Source of the DNA: Microbacteriaceae bacterium
GTDB taxonomy: Bacteria > Actinomycetota > Actinomycetes > Actinomycetales > Microbacteriaceae
Assembly: GCA_007117135.1 (NCBI GenBank)
Contig: SKHB01000022.1
Location: 107,068-171,067 of the forward strand
Direction: 5' to 3'
Length of the DNA stretch: 64,000 nucleotides
Made by a program: the position numbers and the translations under genes. The stretch's first letter is position 1, and each line of letters begins with the position of its first letter. Under the pieces are notes generated by a model. That model was not told the origin of the DNA. It saw nothing but the letters and a program-made list of their open reading frames with translations, and made no database searches. Below are positions 29,507-40,192 of the stretch, piece after piece.

Positions 29507-30495
29507 TCGTCCAACCACTTCGACGCCAAATGTTCGGCGGCAACACGGCGGAGTGTTCCTGACCTCGCTCGCAACACAATCGACTCGGTGGTGATCAGTG
29601 GGCCGGAGCGGCGAACACCTCGAACCAGCTCACCGTCGGTCACCCCAGTTGCCACAAAAAATGTGTTGTCGCTTGACACAAGGCCGTCCAGGTCGTAAAC
29701 GTGGTCAAACTTTAGGCCCGCATCAATTCCCCTCTGCTTTTCGTCGTCTGACTGCGGGTATAAACGCCCCTGCATGAAACCACCAAGAGCTTTAATCGCG
29801 CAGGCTGTGGCAACACCTTCGGGCGACCCGCCAACTCCCACACACATGTCGATACGGGTGTCATGTCTGGCGGCGTTAATACCCGCAGCAACATCTCCGT
29901 CCAAAATGAGCCTGGTCCCCGCTCCAGCCTCCCGAATTTCTCGAACAATGTCATCGTGTCGAGCTCGGTCCAACACGGCAATGCGCATTTCATCAACCCG
30001 TTTGCCTTTGGCGGCGGCGAGCGCTCGAATATTCTCAGCCAGCGGCTTCCTAATGTCCACGACGCCGATCGCCTCATTCGACGACACAATTTTTTCCATA
30101 TAAAAGACACTCGACGCATCTAGCATTGAACCGCGGTCTGACACAGCGATCATCGAAATGGCGTGGCTTCGCCCCTGGGCGGTCAAAGACGTTCCATCGA
30201 TGGGGTCGACCGCGATGTCGCACTGTGGCCCGTTTCCAGTTCCCACCACTTCGCCGTTAAACAGCATCGGGGCGTTATCTTTTTCGCCCTCGCCGATAAC
30301 AACAAGACCCGAAAAGTTCACGGTCGCAAGAAACTTCCGCATAGCGTCAACCGCTGCACCGTCAGCTGCGAGCTTGTCACCACGGCCGATCCACGGGCTG
30401 GATCTGATGGCCGCCGCTTCGGTGGCCCTCACCAACTCCATGGCCAAGTTGCGGTCCGGGTGGGAAATGAGTTCCGCACCGTCAGTGGTAGACAT
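29503..30495 (-). CDS. glpX: Fructose-1,6-bisphosphatase, class II
   Basis: 330 aa. VVIGEGEKDNAPML and DPIDGTSLTAQG are the metal-binding blocks of the GlpX class, the sole FBPase of many actinobacteria and a key step of gluconeogenesis. ATG 30495 has AAAGGA upstream; the 71-codon extension runs over the promoter of fba. Divergent from fba, so the two enzymes acting on fructose bisphosphate share one regulatory gap. Confidence 0.96.
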   Translation of the reverse strand: MSTTDGAELISHPDRNLAMELVRATEAAAIRSSPWIGRGDKLAADGAAVDAMRKFLATVNFSGLVVIGEGEKDNAPMLFNGEVVGTGNGPQCDIAVDPIDGTSLTAQGRSHAISMIAVSDRGSMLDASSVFYMEKIVSSNEAIGVVDIRKPLAENIRALAAAKGKRVDEMRIAVLDRARHDDIVREIREAGAGTRLILDGDVAAGINAARHDTRIDMCVGVGGSPEGVATACAIKALGGFMQGRLYPQSDDEKQRGIDAGLKFDHVYDLDGLVSSDNTFFVATGVTDGELVRGVRRSGPLITTESIVLRARSGTLRRVAAEHLASKWLDD

Positions 30496-30532
30496 CGGAG
30501 TCCTTTCGCCCGCGGCCGAGAGACCTGTGCCC

Positions 30533-30538
30533 AGTCTA
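30533..30538 (-). promoter_or_regulatory. Possible -10 box (TAGACT) for glpX
   Basis: TAGACT on the minus strand would give a leader of about 30 bases containing the AAAGGA site; no clear -35 element. Confidence 0.3.
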
Positions 30539-30612
30539 GTGCGCTGACCGGGGCGGTTCTCCGGGCAGATAAGCTGGGGGGATTCCACTTCCCCTTGACA
30601 AAGGAGCGCCCT

Positions 30613-31635
30613 ATGCCTGTGGCAAGCCCTGAAGAATACGCCGCCATTGTGGATAAAGCGAAAGCCACTGGCTTTGCGCTGCCCGCTATTAACGTCAGCT
30701 CCTCGCAAGCCATCAACGCCGTCCTCGAAGGTCTTGCAGAGGCCGAATCAGACGGGATCCTCCAAGTGTCAACCGGTGGAGCTGACTATTTTTCTGGTCA
30801 CAGCATCAAAGCCCGAGTATCAGGCTCTCTCGCTTTCGCCGCTTTTGTCACCGAGGTGGCAAAAAACTATCCCATTCGGGTTGCCCTTCATACGGACCAC
30901 TGTCCCAAGGACGCACTCGACGGGTTTGTGAGGCCACTGATCTTGGCGAGCGAGGAAGCAGTGAAAGCAGGCAAGAATCCCATCTTTCAGTCCCACATGT
31001 GGGATGGGTCTGCGGTACCACTGGCAGAAAATCTCGAGATTGCGAAGGAACTCCTTGAGCGTACTCACGCCGCCCGCCAGATTCTTGAGGTGGAAATTGG
31101 TGTCGTCGGCGGGGAAGAAGATGGGGTGAGTCACGAGATTAACGACCAGCTGTACACCACCCTCGAAGACGCCATTGACACCGTGGAGGCGTTGGGTCTC
31201 GGTGAAAACGGCCGATACATGGCTGCACTCACTTTTGGCAACGTCCACGGAGTGTACAAACCAGGAAACGTGAAGCTGCGCCCAGAGCTCTTGAAAGATA
31301 TCCAGGACGGCCTTCAGGCAAAATATGGCACCGGCCCGAAACCCCTCGACCTTGTCTTCCATGGCGGCTCGGGGTCATCCGACTCCGAAATCGCGGAAGC
31401 GGTCGCCAACGGGGTCATCAAAATGAATATTGACACTGACACCCAATACGCATTTACCCGCTCGATCGCCGATTCGATGTTCACCCAATACGACCAGGTG
31501 TTGAAGGTTGACGGCGAGGTCGGCAACAAAAAAGTGTATGACCCACGGGCATGGGGTAAAACGGCGGAAACCGCCATGGCACAGCGGGTCGTTCAAGCGA
31601 CCCAACAGTTGGGGTCAGCAGGCCACAAGCTTTAG
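30613..31635 (+). CDS. fba: Fructose-bisphosphate aldolase, class II
   Basis: 340 aa. [15 protein letters not shown] holds zinc-ligand His residues and [12 protein letters not shown] and [13 protein letters not shown] are class IIA blocks. Interconverts fructose-1,6-bisphosphate and the triose phosphates. ATG 30613 with AAAGGAG eight bases upstream; upstream open frame is chance. Its stop interlocks with the ispH stop (TTAG). Confidence 0.97.
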   Translation: MPVASPEEYAAIVDKAKATGFALPAINVSSSQAINAVLEGLAEAESDGILQVSTGGADYFSGHSIKARVSGSLAFAAFVTEVAKNYPIRVALHTDHCPKDALDGFVRPLILASEEAVKAGKNPIFQSHMWDGSAVPLAENLEIAKELLERTHAARQILEVEIGVVGGEEDGVSHEINDQLYTTLEDAIDTVEALGLGENGRYMAALTFGNVHGVYKPGNVKLRPELLKDIQDGLQAKYGTGPKPLDLVFHGGSGSSDSEIAEAVANGVIKMNIDTDTQYAFTRSIADSMFTQYDQVLKVDGEVGNKKVYDPRAWGKTAETAMAQRVVQATQQLGSAGHKL

Positions 31636-32702
31636 CTCAGCCTGCCACCAAGTGCCCGCTGGTCCAACTGACCAGACGCGTCTTTCCGAAGCTCTTTGGG
31701 CAGAGAAAACTGCAGATCCTCTTCTGCTGTTCGAATTTCTTCAACATCCCGATACCCCGCGTCTGCCAGATCGGCGAGGGTCTGTTCGACCAGCACTTCA
31801 GGAACCGACGCACCAGAGGTCACGCCAATGGTGGACACACCGTCGAGCCACTGCTGTTGGATTTCACTTGCGTAATCAACACGATATGCAGCTTTTGCTC
31901 CATATTCGAGAGCGACTTCAACGAGGCGGACACTGTTTGACGAGTTCTCCGACCCAACAACAACTACCAAGTCGCAGTCCGCGGCAATCTTTTTGATTGC
32001 CACCTGACGATTCTGGGTGGCATAGCAAATATCGTCACTCGGTGGGTCTTGCAGGTGGGGGAAGCGGGTGCGAAGCCGCCTCACTGTTTCCATCGTCTCG
32101 TCAACACTCAGCGTCGTTTGTGACAACCAGATGAGGTTCTCAACGTCTGGAACCTCAATGGTGTCGGCCTCATCAGGGTCGTTGACCAGGGTGGTGTGGT
32201 CGGGCGCGTGCCCCATGGTTCCTTCAACTTCTTCATGCCCGTCGTGGCCGATGAGAAGAATGTGGAAATCTTGACCAGAGAATCTGACTGCTTCGCGGTG
32301 AACCTTCGTCACCAGTGGGCAGGTGGCATCAATGGCGTGGAGTTCCCGATCTTTTGCCTCTTGAACGACCATCGGTGACACGCCGTGGGCAGAAAAAACA
32401 ATCGTCGACCCCTTCGGGACCTCTTCAACCTCGTCAACGAAAATGACACCGCGCGCTTCGAGCTCCCTGACCACATGGATATTGTGAACAATCTGTTTCC
32501 GGACATAGACCGGAGCGCCGTAGCGCTCCAACGCCTTCTCCACGGCAATAACAGCCCGGTCCACGCCGGCGCAATATCCGCGGGGGGCGGCAAGGAGAAT
32601 CCTCTTCTGACCGGCAACCGGGCTATTGACCAGTTTCTCCCGACGGGTGGGAACAGCCGGAGTTTCGAGAAGGGTTTGACCACGTCCGTTTGAAATGCTC
32701 AC
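31632..32702 (-). CDS. ispH: 4-hydroxy-3-methylbut-2-enyl diphosphate reductase
   Basis: 356 aa. The three iron-sulfur Cys are in [23 protein letters not shown] and [19 protein letters not shown] and [11 protein letters not shown] are other active-site blocks. Last step of the non-mevalonate isoprenoid pathway. GTG 32702 with TACACT ending 7 bases upstream, so probably leaderless; a later start around residue 27 is possible. Divergent from xseA as in other actinobacteria (Rv1110/Rv1108c order). Confidence 0.96.
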   Translation of the reverse strand: MSISNGRGQTLLETPAVPTRREKLVNSPVAGQKRILLAAPRGYCAGVDRAVIAVEKALERYGAPVYVRKQIVHNIHVVRELEARGVIFVDEVEEVPKGSTIVFSAHGVSPMVVQEAKDRELHAIDATCPLVTKVHREAVRFSGQDFHILLIGHDGHEEVEGTMGHAPDHTTLVNDPDEADTIEVPDVENLIWLSQTTLSVDETMETVRRLRTRFPHLQDPPSDDICYATQNRQVAIKKIAADCDLVVVVGSENSSNSVRLVEVALEYGAKAAYRVDYASEIQQQWLDGVSTIGVTSGASVPEVLVEQTLADLADAGYRDVEEIRTAEEDLQFSLPKELRKDASGQLDQRALGGRLS

Positions 32703-32709
32703 GAGCCCC

Positions 32710-32715
32710 AGTGTA
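32710..32715 (-). promoter_or_regulatory. -10 box (TACACT) of leaderless ispH promoter
   Basis: TACACT ends 7 bases before GTG 32702, with GGGGCTC between. Confidence 0.5.
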
Positions 32716-32746
32716 TTCGTTGAAGCTTGAAAGCGCCCCGGTGAAT

Positions 32747-32752
32747 TAGCCT
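32747..32752 (+). promoter_or_regulatory. -10 box (TAGCCT) of leaderless xseA promoter
   Basis: TAGCCT ends 7 bases before GTG 32760 but only one base before GTG 32754, favouring the second GTG as the start. Confidence 0.45.
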
Positions 32753-32759
32753 GGTGGAC

Positions 32760-33989
32760 GTGAGTGGCAACGGCAACAACACTTCCTCACCCGAGCAACC
32801 GTGGAGTCTTCAGCGTCTCTCGGAAAATCTCGGTGCCTACATTGAGCGTCTGGGGACGGTGTGGGTGGAAGCGGAAATCACCCAATGGGGTGGTTCCGGA
32901 GGTCACATTTATGGCCGCATGAAAGACGTCGACGACGATGTAACCGTCGACATCACGGTGTGGCGATCACAGCGTGATCGGATACCCGAGGGCATCGGCC
33001 AAGGTGACCGTGTTCTCGCCCGAGTGAAACCCTCCTGGTATCTCAAAGGCGGCAAACTTTCCATGAATGTGCTGGAGATGCGACACGCAGGAATTGGTCA
33101 ACTCCTGGAGCAGATTGAAAAGCTTCGGCGAACCTTGCAGAAGGAGGGCCTGTTTGACCTTGATCGGAAGAAGCCGCTCCCCTTCCTCCCCCGCCTCATT
33201 GGTCTGGTCACCGGAAAAGACTCAGACGCAGAAAAAGATGTTCTCACTAACGCCAGATTGCGCTGGCCGGATGTGACCTTTGAGGTTGTTCACTCTGCTG
33301 TGCAAGGGGATCGCGCCGTACCCGAGCTCATCGCAGCTCTCGACACCGTCGAGAGTGTTGAGGGGGTTGACGTGATCATCATTGCCCGAGGGGGCGGTGA
33401 CTTCCAACACCTGTTGCCGTTTAGCGATGAGGCCCTCTTGAGGCGGGTGGCAGCGCTCACCATTCCCGTGGTGAGCGCCATCGGGCACGAAGCGGACCGG
33501 CCCCTGCTTGATGACATCAGTGACCTTCGCGCTTCCACCCCCACCGACGCGGCTAAACGCGTAGTGCCAGACGTGGTGGAGGAGAAACGACTCGTCACAG
33601 ATCTCAGGCGTCGCCTGCGCCACCGTATCGACGGAATCATCGAGGGTGAGTGGGACAGGTTGCAACTTTTCCGGGGACGACCGGTTCTCCAATCTCCCGA
33701 AACAACCGTGGACGCTCACGCCGAAGACCTTCTTCGGCTTATTCAGCGAGGGGTAGACATCACTCAGGTGCTTATTGAGCGGGGCGCGTCAGAGGTGGAG
33801 AGGCTTCGGGCAAGTGTGCGGGCTTTATCCCCCCAGGGGGTTTTGGACCGCGGTTATGCAATTGCCCGAACTGCCACCGGCGCTGTTGTCACAAACGTTG
33901 ATGAGGTCAATGTCGGCGACGAAGTGTCGGTGGTCATTGCCCGCGGCACCCTGCATACTTCCGTGAACCGCACAGATAAGCGCGCCTAG
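32760..33989 (+). CDS. xseA: Exodeoxyribonuclease VII large subunit
   Basis: 409 aa. An N-terminal OB fold ([23 protein letters not shown]) precedes the nuclease domain with [28 protein letters not shown] and [13 protein letters not shown]. Degrades single-stranded DNA to oligonucleotides together with XseB. Start set at GTG 32760 because of the promoter position; GTG 32754 would add two residues. xseB follows nine bases after the stop. Confidence 0.96.
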   Translation: MSGNGNNTSSPEQPWSLQRLSENLGAYIERLGTVWVEAEITQWGGSGGHIYGRMKDVDDDVTVDITVWRSQRDRIPEGIGQGDRVLARVKPSWYLKGGKLSMNVLEMRHAGIGQLLEQIEKLRRTLQKEGLFDLDRKKPLPFLPRLIGLVTGKDSDAEKDVLTNARLRWPDVTFEVVHSAVQGDRAVPELIAALDTVESVEGVDVIIIARGGGDFQHLLPFSDEALLRRVAALTIPVVSAIGHEADRPLLDDISDLRASTPTDAAKRVVPDVVEEKRLVTDLRRRLRHRIDGIIEGEWDRLQLFRGRPVLQSPETTVDAHAEDLLRLIQRGVDITQVLIERGASEVERLRASVRALSPQGVLDRGYAIARTATGAVVTNVDEVNVGDEVSVVIARGTLHTSVNRTDKRA

Positions 33990-33998
33990 AATAAAGAC

Positions 33999-34223
33999 GT
34001 GGCTACAGCACCGGAACTCCCCGCCGACATCCAAGCATTGAGCTATGAACAGGCTCGAGACGAACTTGTTCAGGTGGTGTCTACTCTCGAGCAGGGAAAT
34101 ATTGCCCTCGACGAGTCAATTGCGCTGTGGGAGAGAGGCGAAGCCCTCGCCGTGCGGTGCGAACAGTGGCTGAGTGACGCCCGGGCGCGGCTCGAGAAGG
34201 CGAGACAAGCCAGCGATGACTGA
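33999..34223 (+). CDS. xseB: Exodeoxyribonuclease VII small subunit
   Basis: 74 aa. [20 protein letters not shown] and [22 protein letters not shown] are the two-helix hallmark of XseB, which binds along the XseA coiled coil. GTG start. The stop overlaps the next ATG by eight bases. Confidence 0.95.
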   Translation: MATAPELPADIQALSYEQARDELVQVVSTLEQGNIALDESIALWERGEALAVRCEQWLSDARARLEKARQASDD

Positions 34224-34833
34224 TCCCGGCGCCGCCCCCTCAGAGTTCAGCAGGCGCCAGGATAAAAAACGCTTGCGCCAGCAGCGGTCAAATATGCGCA
34301 ACCTTGTCGGTTCACTGGTGGTTTCCCTGGGTGTGGTCGCCCTACTGATTTTCATCATTCCGCGCCCGGGTGGCGACCAGGTTCCACCAGTGGACTGGAG
34401 AGAAGTTGCCGCCGCCAGCGAAATAAGTGCCCCCGGTGCTTTGCTCGTGCCCCAATTGGATGAAACATGGCGCGGCAACCGAGCCGATATTCGTGACACC
34501 GGTGGCGTTGTGGAGTGGACGGTGGGGCTGATTGGTTCCGGTGATGAGTTTGTCCAAGTTGTTCAAAGTTTCGGGGCGGGACCGGCGTGGGTATCCTCTC
34601 AGGTTCGTGGCCGGGGAGCCGACGGCGAAACGAGTCTAGGTGCCGGCGAGGAACAAGTGTTGTGGACTATTTTTGACCGGTCAGGGGTGTCAGATCCGGG
34701 CAACCGAGTGTGGTCAGTGGCGGCCGAAACACACACCGGTTGGGTGGTTGTCACCGGGCTCACCGAAGCATCGGTTTTTCTCGTAGCCAGTGATTTGTCG
34801 ACCAACCAGCTAGATCTCTTTCACACCCAATAG
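34216..34833 (+). CDS. DUF4245 family membrane protein
   Basis: 205 aa. Basic cytoplasmic N-terminus ([14 protein letters not shown]), one membrane helix ([20 protein letters not shown]), then an exported domain of about 150 residues. Matches DUF4245, which in actinobacteria sits among xseAB, glpX and fumC (Rv1109c/Rv1100 area). Function unknown. ATG 34216 overlaps the xseB end; the frame is open 14 codons further back. Confidence 0.75.
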   Translation: MTDPGAAPSEFSRRQDKKRLRQQRSNMRNLVGSLVVSLGVVALLIFIIPRPGGDQVPPVDWREVAAASEISAPGALLVPQLDETWRGNRADIRDTGGVVEWTVGLIGSGDEFVQVVQSFGAGPAWVSSQVRGRGADGETSLGAGEEQVLWTIFDRSGVSDPGNRVWSVAAETHTGWVVVTGLTEASVFLVASDLSTNQLDLFHTQ

Positions 34834-34858
34834 TTGGTCACCGGAAAATGGCGGAGGG

Positions 34859-34864
34859 TACACT
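34859..34864 (+). promoter_or_regulatory. Possible -10 box (TACACT) for fumC
   Basis: TACACT with TTGGTC 19 bases upstream lies just after the DUF4245 stop; it would give a leader of about 90 bases containing AGGAAGG before the fumC start. Confidence 0.35.
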
Positions 34865-34960
34865 GGCGGGGGTTAGCAAGACTCACCTTTCGGACACGAA
34901 TGGCGAGCATATGTGTGGCACAAACTCACCCCCACCCACCATCGAGGAAGGTTCGAATTA

Positions 34961-36364
34961 ATGGCTGACACGTCAGACGAGTTCCGCGTGGAGCACGACA
35001 CCATGGGCGAAGTTCTGGTCCCCAAAGATGCTCTCTACCGGGCACAAACTCAGCGGGCCGTAGAAAATTTCCCCATTTCTGGCAACAGCCTTGAACCTGA
35101 TCACATCATCGCCCTCGCTCAAGTAAAGCGCGCCGCCGCTTTGGCCAATGAGGAACTCGGAATTCTTGACAGCCCCATTGCCCAGGCAATTGCTCGGGCC
35201 GCCGACAAAATTATTGCCGGGGAGCACCTTGACCAGTTCCCCGTTGACACCTATCAAACGGGCAGCGGCACCTCGTCGAATATGAACATGAATGAGGTCC
35301 TTGCAACTCTCGCCACTGAGATCGCCGGGGTTGATATTCACCCGAATGACCATGTGAACTGTTCCCAATCTTCCAACGACGTTTTCCCCACCTCTGTCCA
35401 CGTGGCAGTCACCCACGCGTTGGTCAACCAACTCATCCCCGCTCTGACCTACCTGGCCGACGAACTGGAAAAGAAGGAAGTCGAATGGGCGACAGTCGTG
35501 AAACCCGGTCGCACACACCTCATGGATGCCACCCCCGTCACCTTGGGCCAAGAGTTCGCCGGATACACCAGGCAGATCCGACTGGGTGTTGAGCGAATTC
35601 AGTCCGCCCTTCCCCGAGTTGCTGAAGTCCCCCTGGGGGGAACCGCCACGGGGACCGGTATCAACACTCCCCTAGGTTTCTCCGAGCGGGTCATCCAGAT
35701 TTTGGCAGACAACACGCAGCTGCCCATCACAGAAGCCGCGGACCATTTCGAAGCACAAGGTGCGCGAGACGGTTTAGTGGAGGCATCTGGTGCGCTTCGG
35801 GTGATAGCGGTGAGTCTCACCAAAATCTGCAACGACCTGCGCTGGATGGGCTCTGGTCCAAACACCGGTTTGGCCGAATTGGCCATCCCCGACCTTCAGC
35901 CGGGAAGCTCCATCATGCCCGGCAAAGTTAACCCTGTCATCCCCGAGGCGGTGTTGATGGTGTGTGCCCGGATTATCGGAAACGACCAAACCGTTGCATG
36001 GGCGGGTGCGAGTGGAAACTTTGAACTCAATGTCGCGATTCCCGTCATGGCCACATCTCTGCTCGAATCCATTCGCTTACTTGCCAACAGCACCAGAGTG
36101 TTGGCCGATAAAACAATTGTGGGGCTTGAGGCCAACGTTGAGCGAGCACTCGCTCTCGCCGAATCTTCCCCGTCAATTGTGACCCCACTCAACCGTTTTA
36201 TTGGCTACGAAGCGGCGGCAAAGATTGCGAAGCACGCGGTGGCCAACCAGGTGACAATTCGCCAGGCAGTGATTGACCTGGGTTATGTCGACCGTGGGGA
36301 GCTCACCGAAGAACAGCTTGATGCCGCCCTGGACGTCCTCTCGATGACTTCCCCCAGTCTTTAG
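34961..36364 (+). CDS. fumC: Fumarate hydratase, class II
   Basis: 467 aa. [29 protein letters not shown] and [11 protein letters not shown] are fumarase C signatures. Converts fumarate to malate in the TCA cycle without an iron-sulfur cluster. ATG 34961 with AGGAAGG upstream; the frame opens 16 codons earlier without a ribosome-binding site. The stop interlocks with phoH (TTAG). Confidence 0.97.
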   Translation: MADTSDEFRVEHDTMGEVLVPKDALYRAQTQRAVENFPISGNSLEPDHIIALAQVKRAAALANEELGILDSPIAQAIARAADKIIAGEHLDQFPVDTYQTGSGTSSNMNMNEVLATLATEIAGVDIHPNDHVNCSQSSNDVFPTSVHVAVTHALVNQLIPALTYLADELEKKEVEWATVVKPGRTHLMDATPVTLGQEFAGYTRQIRLGVERIQSALPRVAEVPLGGTATGTGINTPLGFSERVIQILADNTQLPITEAADHFEAQGARDGLVEASGALRVIAVSLTKICNDLRWMGSGPNTGLAELAIPDLQPGSSIMPGKVNPVIPEAVLMVCARIIGNDQTVAWAGASGNFELNVAIPVMATSLLESIRLLANSTRVLADKTIVGLEANVERALALAESSPSIVTPLNRFIGYEAAAKIAKHAVANQVTIRQAVIDLGYVDRGELTEEQLDAALDVLSMTSPSL

Positions 36365-37719
36365 GCCGCCGGCGGTGCGCCGTCCTCGAGCAAATCCGTG
36401 ACGAGGGCCGCGATGGGGCTGCGCTCCGATCGCGTTAAAGTAACGTGAGCGAAAAGGCTTTGGCCTTTCAACGCTTCGATGACACTCACTACCCCGTCGT
36501 GCCGACCGACCCGAAGGTTGTCGCGTTGGGCAACATCGTGGGTCAGCACAACCCGCGAGTTTTGACCAATCCGGCTGAGAACTGTCAGCAAAACGTTTCG
36601 CTCAAGTGACTGAGCCTCATCCACGATGACAAACGCATCGTGGAGGGAACGTCCCCGGATGTGAGTGAGCGGCAAAACTTCAAGAATGCCCCGCTCAACA
36701 ACTTCCGTCATGACATTGCTGGACACGACCGAACCCAAAGTGTCAAACGTTGCCTCAGCCCACGGGTTCATCTTCTCACCCTGGTCACCGGGAAGGTATC
36801 CGAGTTCTTGGCCACCAACCGCATAGAGGGGGCGAAACACCATGATTTTCTTGTGAAGATTCTTTTCCAACACGGCTTCTAACCCCGCGCAGAGGGCGAG
36901 GGCTGACTTACCCGTTCCGGCGCGACCCCCCAACGACACAATCCCGACCGAGTCATCCAGAAGAAGGTCAATCGCAAGCCGCTGTTCAGCGGAACGACCG
37001 TTCAAACCAAACACGTCCCGATCACCGCGGGCGAGAGATATCCGCCCGGGTTGCGTCACACGACCCAGAGCAGAACCTCGCTCACTGGTAATCACCAATC
37101 CAGTGTTGAGGGGAAGATCTTCGGCAAGAGGTGACTGGAAGGATTCGTCGTCGTACAGTTCCGCCATCTCGTCAGCGGACAAAGCAATTTCACTGACCCC
37201 CGTCCACCCGGAGTCTCTCGCAAATTCTGCGCGATACTCTTCGGCCGACAACCCCACTGATGCTGCCTTGACGCGCATCGGAAGATCTTTTGACACCACC
37301 GTGACAGGTGTTCCTTCACTCGCAAGGTTGACGGCGACCGCGAGAATCCTGGAGTCGTTATCACCCAACTGCAAACCGCTGGGCAACACAGACTGGTTCG
37401 AATGGTTCAGCTCAACACGAAGGGTCCCACCGTCACCAACACTGATGGGGAAATCAAGACGCTCATGTTTCTGCCGAAGGTCGTCCAAGTATCGGAGGGC
37501 CTGGCGGGCGAAATAGCCAATTTCAGGATCATGGCGTTTGCGTTCCAACTCGGAGACAACGGTCACCGGCAAAACCACGTGATGTTCGGCAAACCGGAAC
37601 ATGGCACCCGGGTCGCTCAGAAGAACCGAGGTGTCGAGGACGTACGTCCGCTCCCTCACTTCCTGAGGCTTTCCGGCCTTTTTCTTCTCTACGGACTGAG
37701 GGGTAGCGGGTGTGCTCAC
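36361..37719 (-). CDS. PhoH2: PIN-domain / PhoH ATPase fusion
   Basis: 452 aa. Residues ~25-160 are a PIN ribonuclease domain starting [13 protein letters not shown] with [10 protein letters not shown]; residues ~240-450 are a PhoH helicase-like ATPase with [15 protein letters not shown] (Walker A) and [12 protein letters not shown] (Walker B). Actinobacterial PhoH2 proteins of this build act as sequence-specific RNA unwinding ribonucleases. GTG start with AAGGAG upstream. A strong small hairpin lies between this site and uppS. Confidence 0.92.
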   Translation of the reverse strand: MSTPATPQSVEKKKAGKPQEVRERTYVLDTSVLLSDPGAMFRFAEHHVVLPVTVVSELERKRHDPEIGYFARQALRYLDDLRQKHERLDFPISVGDGGTLRVELNHSNQSVLPSGLQLGDNDSRILAVAVNLASEGTPVTVVSKDLPMRVKAASVGLSAEEYRAEFARDSGWTGVSEIALSADEMAELYDDESFQSPLAEDLPLNTGLVITSERGSALGRVTQPGRISLARGDRDVFGLNGRSAEQRLAIDLLLDDSVGIVSLGGRAGTGKSALALCAGLEAVLEKNLHKKIMVFRPLYAVGGQELGYLPGDQGEKMNPWAEATFDTLGSVVSSNVMTEVVERGILEVLPLTHIRGRSLHDAFVIVDEAQSLERNVLLTVLSRIGQNSRVVLTHDVAQRDNLRVGRHDGVVSVIEALKGQSLFAHVTLTRSERSPIAALVTDLLEDGAPPAA

Positions 37720-37734
37720 GTAGTCTCCTTATGT

Positions 37735-37748
37735 CGGGGCAAGCCCCG
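37735..37748 (-). other. Small hairpin upstream of phoH ribosome-binding site
   Basis: CGGGGC-TT-GCCCCG forms a six-pair GC stem 8 bases before the phoH AAGGAG. It could end the uppS message or modulate phoH translation. The rest of the 133-base gap (37720-37852) shows no gene. Confidence 0.3.
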
Positions 37749-37852
37749 TTTGACCAAGAAAATACGCCCTCAAACCCTCAACACCATCGAGGACACGCCC
37801 ACACAAGGTGACAAAAAAGTAAACGGTCAGGAGCGGAACCAGCAACCGGGCT

Positions 37853-38638
37853 CTATTGGCCAAATCTTCTCTGCCGGCGCCCAAAATCTCGAAGGGCTCG
37901 AAGAAAGTCCACCTCGCGCAGATCGGGCCCCAATGCTTCCACAAAATAAAACTCACTGTGAGCAGACTGCCAAATCATAAAATCACTGAGGCGTTGTTCA
38001 CCTGAAGTTCGGACTACCAGGTCCAAGTCCGGCTGGCCACCCGTATACAGGTGCGAGGCAATAGCTTCAACGCTGATGTTGTCGGCCAAAGAATCGAGAT
38101 CACCGCCTGACTTGCGGTGCTCGTCAACAAGTCGTTGAACCGCTTGAGTAATTTCCGCCCGGCCTCCGTAACCCACCGCAAGATTCACATGCAATCCCGA
38201 ATTGGCCTCTGTTCTTGCTGTCGCTGCTTCCAAAGTCCCCCTCAGGCCGTCTGGCAGAACCTCAACTTGGCCAACGTGCTTCACTCGCCAGTTTTTGAAC
38301 CGTGATAGCTGGTTGGCCAAAGTTTCAATGATGTCGGCGAGCACGTCCAACTCGTCTTGCTCTCGGCCGAGAATATTGTCCGTGGAGAGGAGGTAAAGGG
38401 TGACCACCTCAATGCCGTACTCATCACACCATCCCAAAAATTCGTGGATTTTGTCGGCGCCCGCTTGGTGACCGTGGGACGACGATTCAAGCGAACGCAT
38501 CTTTGCCCACCGGCGGTTCCCATCCAGAATAAGACCCACATGCCGTGGTGGGGTGAGGCCGTCTATCTGTTGACGCAACCTCTTCTGGTACAGGCGATAA
38601 AGCAGACCCGGCTGGGGAGATGATGGGGCCTGGGTCAC
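37853..38638 (-). CDS. uppS: Isoprenyl transferase (cis-prenyltransferase)
   Basis: 261 aa. HVGLILDGNRRWAK carries the catalytic Asp, RTSGEQRLSDFMIWQSAHSE and the C-terminal FVEALGPDLREVDFLRAL complete the family. Builds a cis-polyprenyl diphosphate carrier from isopentenyl diphosphate. Next to hlyIII the Mycobacterium orthologue (Rv1086) makes short Z,E-farnesyl diphosphate, so product length is uncertain. GTG start with TAACGT ending 6 bases upstream: probably leaderless. Confidence 0.92.
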   Translation of the reverse strand: MTQAPSSPQPGLLYRLYQKRLRQQIDGLTPPRHVGLILDGNRRWAKMRSLESSSHGHQAGADKIHEFLGWCDEYGIEVVTLYLLSTDNILGREQDELDVLADIIETLANQLSRFKNWRVKHVGQVEVLPDGLRGTLEAATARTEANSGLHVNLAVGYGGRAEITQAVQRLVDEHRKSGGDLDSLADNISVEAIASHLYTGGQPDLDLVVRTSGEQRLSDFMIWQSAHSEFYFVEALGPDLREVDFLRALRDFGRRQRRFGQ

Positions 38639-38644
38639 ACCACT

Positions 38645-38650
38645 ACGTTA
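38645..38650 (-). promoter_or_regulatory. -10 box (TAACGT) of leaderless uppS promoter
   Basis: TAACGT ends 6 bases before GTG 38638. Confidence 0.5.
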
Positions 38651-38712
38651 GTGCACCCGCAACGCAACCCGGTGTCCCCGGTTCTTCACACGTCACGTTC
38701 ATCACCCAGGCC

Positions 38713-38718
38713 TAAACT
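38713..38718 (+). promoter_or_regulatory. -10 box (TAAACT) of leaderless hlyIII promoter
   Basis: TAAACT ends 7 bases before ATG 38726, with GTGAGCC between. Confidence 0.5.
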
Positions 38719-38725
38719 GTGAGCC

Positions 38726-39463
38726 ATGGCTTCCCCGCATGACAATGGCGCCGCCATTGGAGCGCCTTCGGGGAGCATTCAACTGCCCTTATTGGAAGAG
38801 GCAACCGATTATCGGGAGATTGAGAAGAAGCCATCATGGCGGGGCCTCATCCACGCAGGCACACTCCCCATAGCAATGGTGCTTGGGACAATTCTCATCA
38901 TGCTGTCAATCGACAGAGGGTGGCTTGCTATCACCGCGAGTTCCGTCTACACGGCGAGCGCCATGGCACTCTTCGGTGTTTCCGCCACCTATCACCGTTT
39001 TGGCTGGGGGCCGAAAGCTAAATCTGTTCTTCGCCGACTTGACCACGCCAACATTTTCTTCCTCATCGCCGGAACATACACCCCCATTGCACTGCTCGCG
39101 CTACAGTGGCCGCAAAACATCATTTTGTTGACCGTGGTCTGGTCCGGGGCAATCCTGGGGATTGTTTTCCGCACGGTATGGATATCAGCTCCGCGTTGGC
39201 TGTATGTTCCGCTCTACCTGGCACTGGGCTGGGCTGCCGTGATGTATTTGCCTCAATTGTTGGACGCCAGCGTCGCGATGGTGGTGATGGTCTTAGCTGG
39301 AGGAATCTTATACAGCCTGGGGGCTGTGGTGTACGGAGTGAAAAAGCCGAACCCGCTCCCGGAACATTTCGGGTTTCACGAAATCTTTCACACTTTGACC
39401 GTGTTGGCGTTTATCTGCCATTGGGTCGCAGTGCTCATAATTGTTCTGAACCCTCTGGGTTAG
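38726..39463 (+). CDS. Hemolysin III / TrhA (PAQR) family membrane protein
   Basis: 245 aa, about seven membrane helices. SATYHRFGWG, DHANIFFLIAGTYTPI and FGFHEIFHTLTVLAFICHW are the PAQR/hemolysin III motifs, with the conserved His and Ser of a putative metal-dependent membrane hydrolase. TrhA homologues are linked to membrane energetics. Probably leaderless. It converges on, and overlaps by 29 bases, the small membrane gene at 39435-39656. Confidence 0.88.
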   Translation: MASPHDNGAAIGAPSGSIQLPLLEEATDYREIEKKPSWRGLIHAGTLPIAMVLGTILIMLSIDRGWLAITASSVYTASAMALFGVSATYHRFGWGPKAKSVLRRLDHANIFFLIAGTYTPIALLALQWPQNIILLTVVWSGAILGIVFRTVWISAPRWLYVPLYLALGWAAVMYLPQLLDASVAMVVMVLAGGILYSLGAVVYGVKKPNPLPEHFGFHEIFHTLTVLAFICHWVAVLIIVLNPLG

Positions 39464-39656
39464 CCTCTCGATCCAGTCGCTCACCAATTTCTGACCGGTA
39501 TCTGTTTCTGCGCATGCGACGGTTCATATCCAGCAGGAGAAGGAGAACTCCAATCCCCACGACGAACGTGGCGATAAAGCCCGCGACACCGGGCGTCACC
39601 AGGTTAGGGTCCACCTCAATGGGCGGAATTAACTCTCTGGCAAAGGTGAGTGACAC
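39435..39656 (-). CDS. Small single-helix membrane protein (Rv1083-like position)
   Basis: 73 aa. One membrane helix (GVAGFIATFVVGIGVLLLLL) and a basic cytoplasmic tail (DMNRRMRRNRYRSEIGERLD). A small protein of this design lies beside mca and hlyIII in other actinobacteria (Rv1083); function unknown. GTG 39656 has GGAGGAGG about 9 bases upstream, better supported than the ATG at 39680. The mca gene that normally separates it from DUF4307 is not here. Confidence 0.65.
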   Translation of the reverse strand: MSLTFARELIPPIEVDPNLVTPGVAGFIATFVVGIGVLLLLLDMNRRMRRNRYRSEIGERLDREANPEGSEQL

Positions 39657-39730
39657 GAGTGGGCCTCCTCCAGCTCTCACACAAAATCGGCTATTAGCCT
39701 CAGCTTAAAGGATGAGAAAGGATAAACCCC

Positions 39731-40141
39731 GTGAATCAGGTGGACCAAGCTGACCGCATAGCGGTCCGCTATGGCCGAACCCCCACAGCGAAGAAAAAGC
39801 AAAAGGCGATCGGGATTATTGGCGGCATTGGGGTGACCATCGTGTTGGTCGCCTGGATTGTCTGGGCGGGACCACTTCGAACCTCAAGCCAGTTTCAAGC
39901 CCGTGACCTGGGGTTTTCGATTGTTGACGAGAGAAACATTGTTGTCCAGTTCGAAATCAGCGTCACTCCAAACACCCGGATGGAGTGTGCCGTGCAAGCA
40001 CTCAGCGCAGACTACGGAATCGTGGGCTGGCGAGTTATCGATATTCCGCCGAGCTCCCAGAGGACGAGAGTGTTCGAGCAGCCCCTTCGAACAAGTGACA
40101 TGCCCGTCACCGGCTTGCTCTACCGGTGCTGGGTGCCATAG
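39731..40141 (+). CDS. DUF4307 family membrane protein
   Basis: 136 aa. Basic N-terminus (RTPTAKKKQK), one membrane helix (AIGIIGGIGVTIVLVAWIVWAG) and a small exported domain with two Cys (RMECAVQAL and LYRCWVP). Matches DUF4307, normally found between mca and greA in actinobacteria (Rv1081c). Function unknown. GTG start; AGAAAGGA lies upstream. Confidence 0.78.
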   Translation: MNQVDQADRIAVRYGRTPTAKKKQKAIGIIGGIGVTIVLVAWIVWAGPLRTSSQFQARDLGFSIVDERNIVVQFEISVTPNTRMECAVQALSADYGIVGWRVIDIPPSSQRTRVFEQPLRTSDMPVTGLLYRCWVP

Positions 40142-40192
40142 TCTCAAGCAATTGCGCGCCTGGCGCTCATCACCATTGAAAGGGGGATAGTT

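Noticed and set aside
30163..30612. 150-codon N-terminal extension of fba
   Set aside because: It lies over glpX and its promoter, and a strong AAAGGAG sits before the ATG at 30613.
37729..37956. 75-codon minus-strand frame between uppS and phoH
   Set aside because: It overlaps the uppS 3' end in another frame and has no ribosome-binding site or family resemblance.
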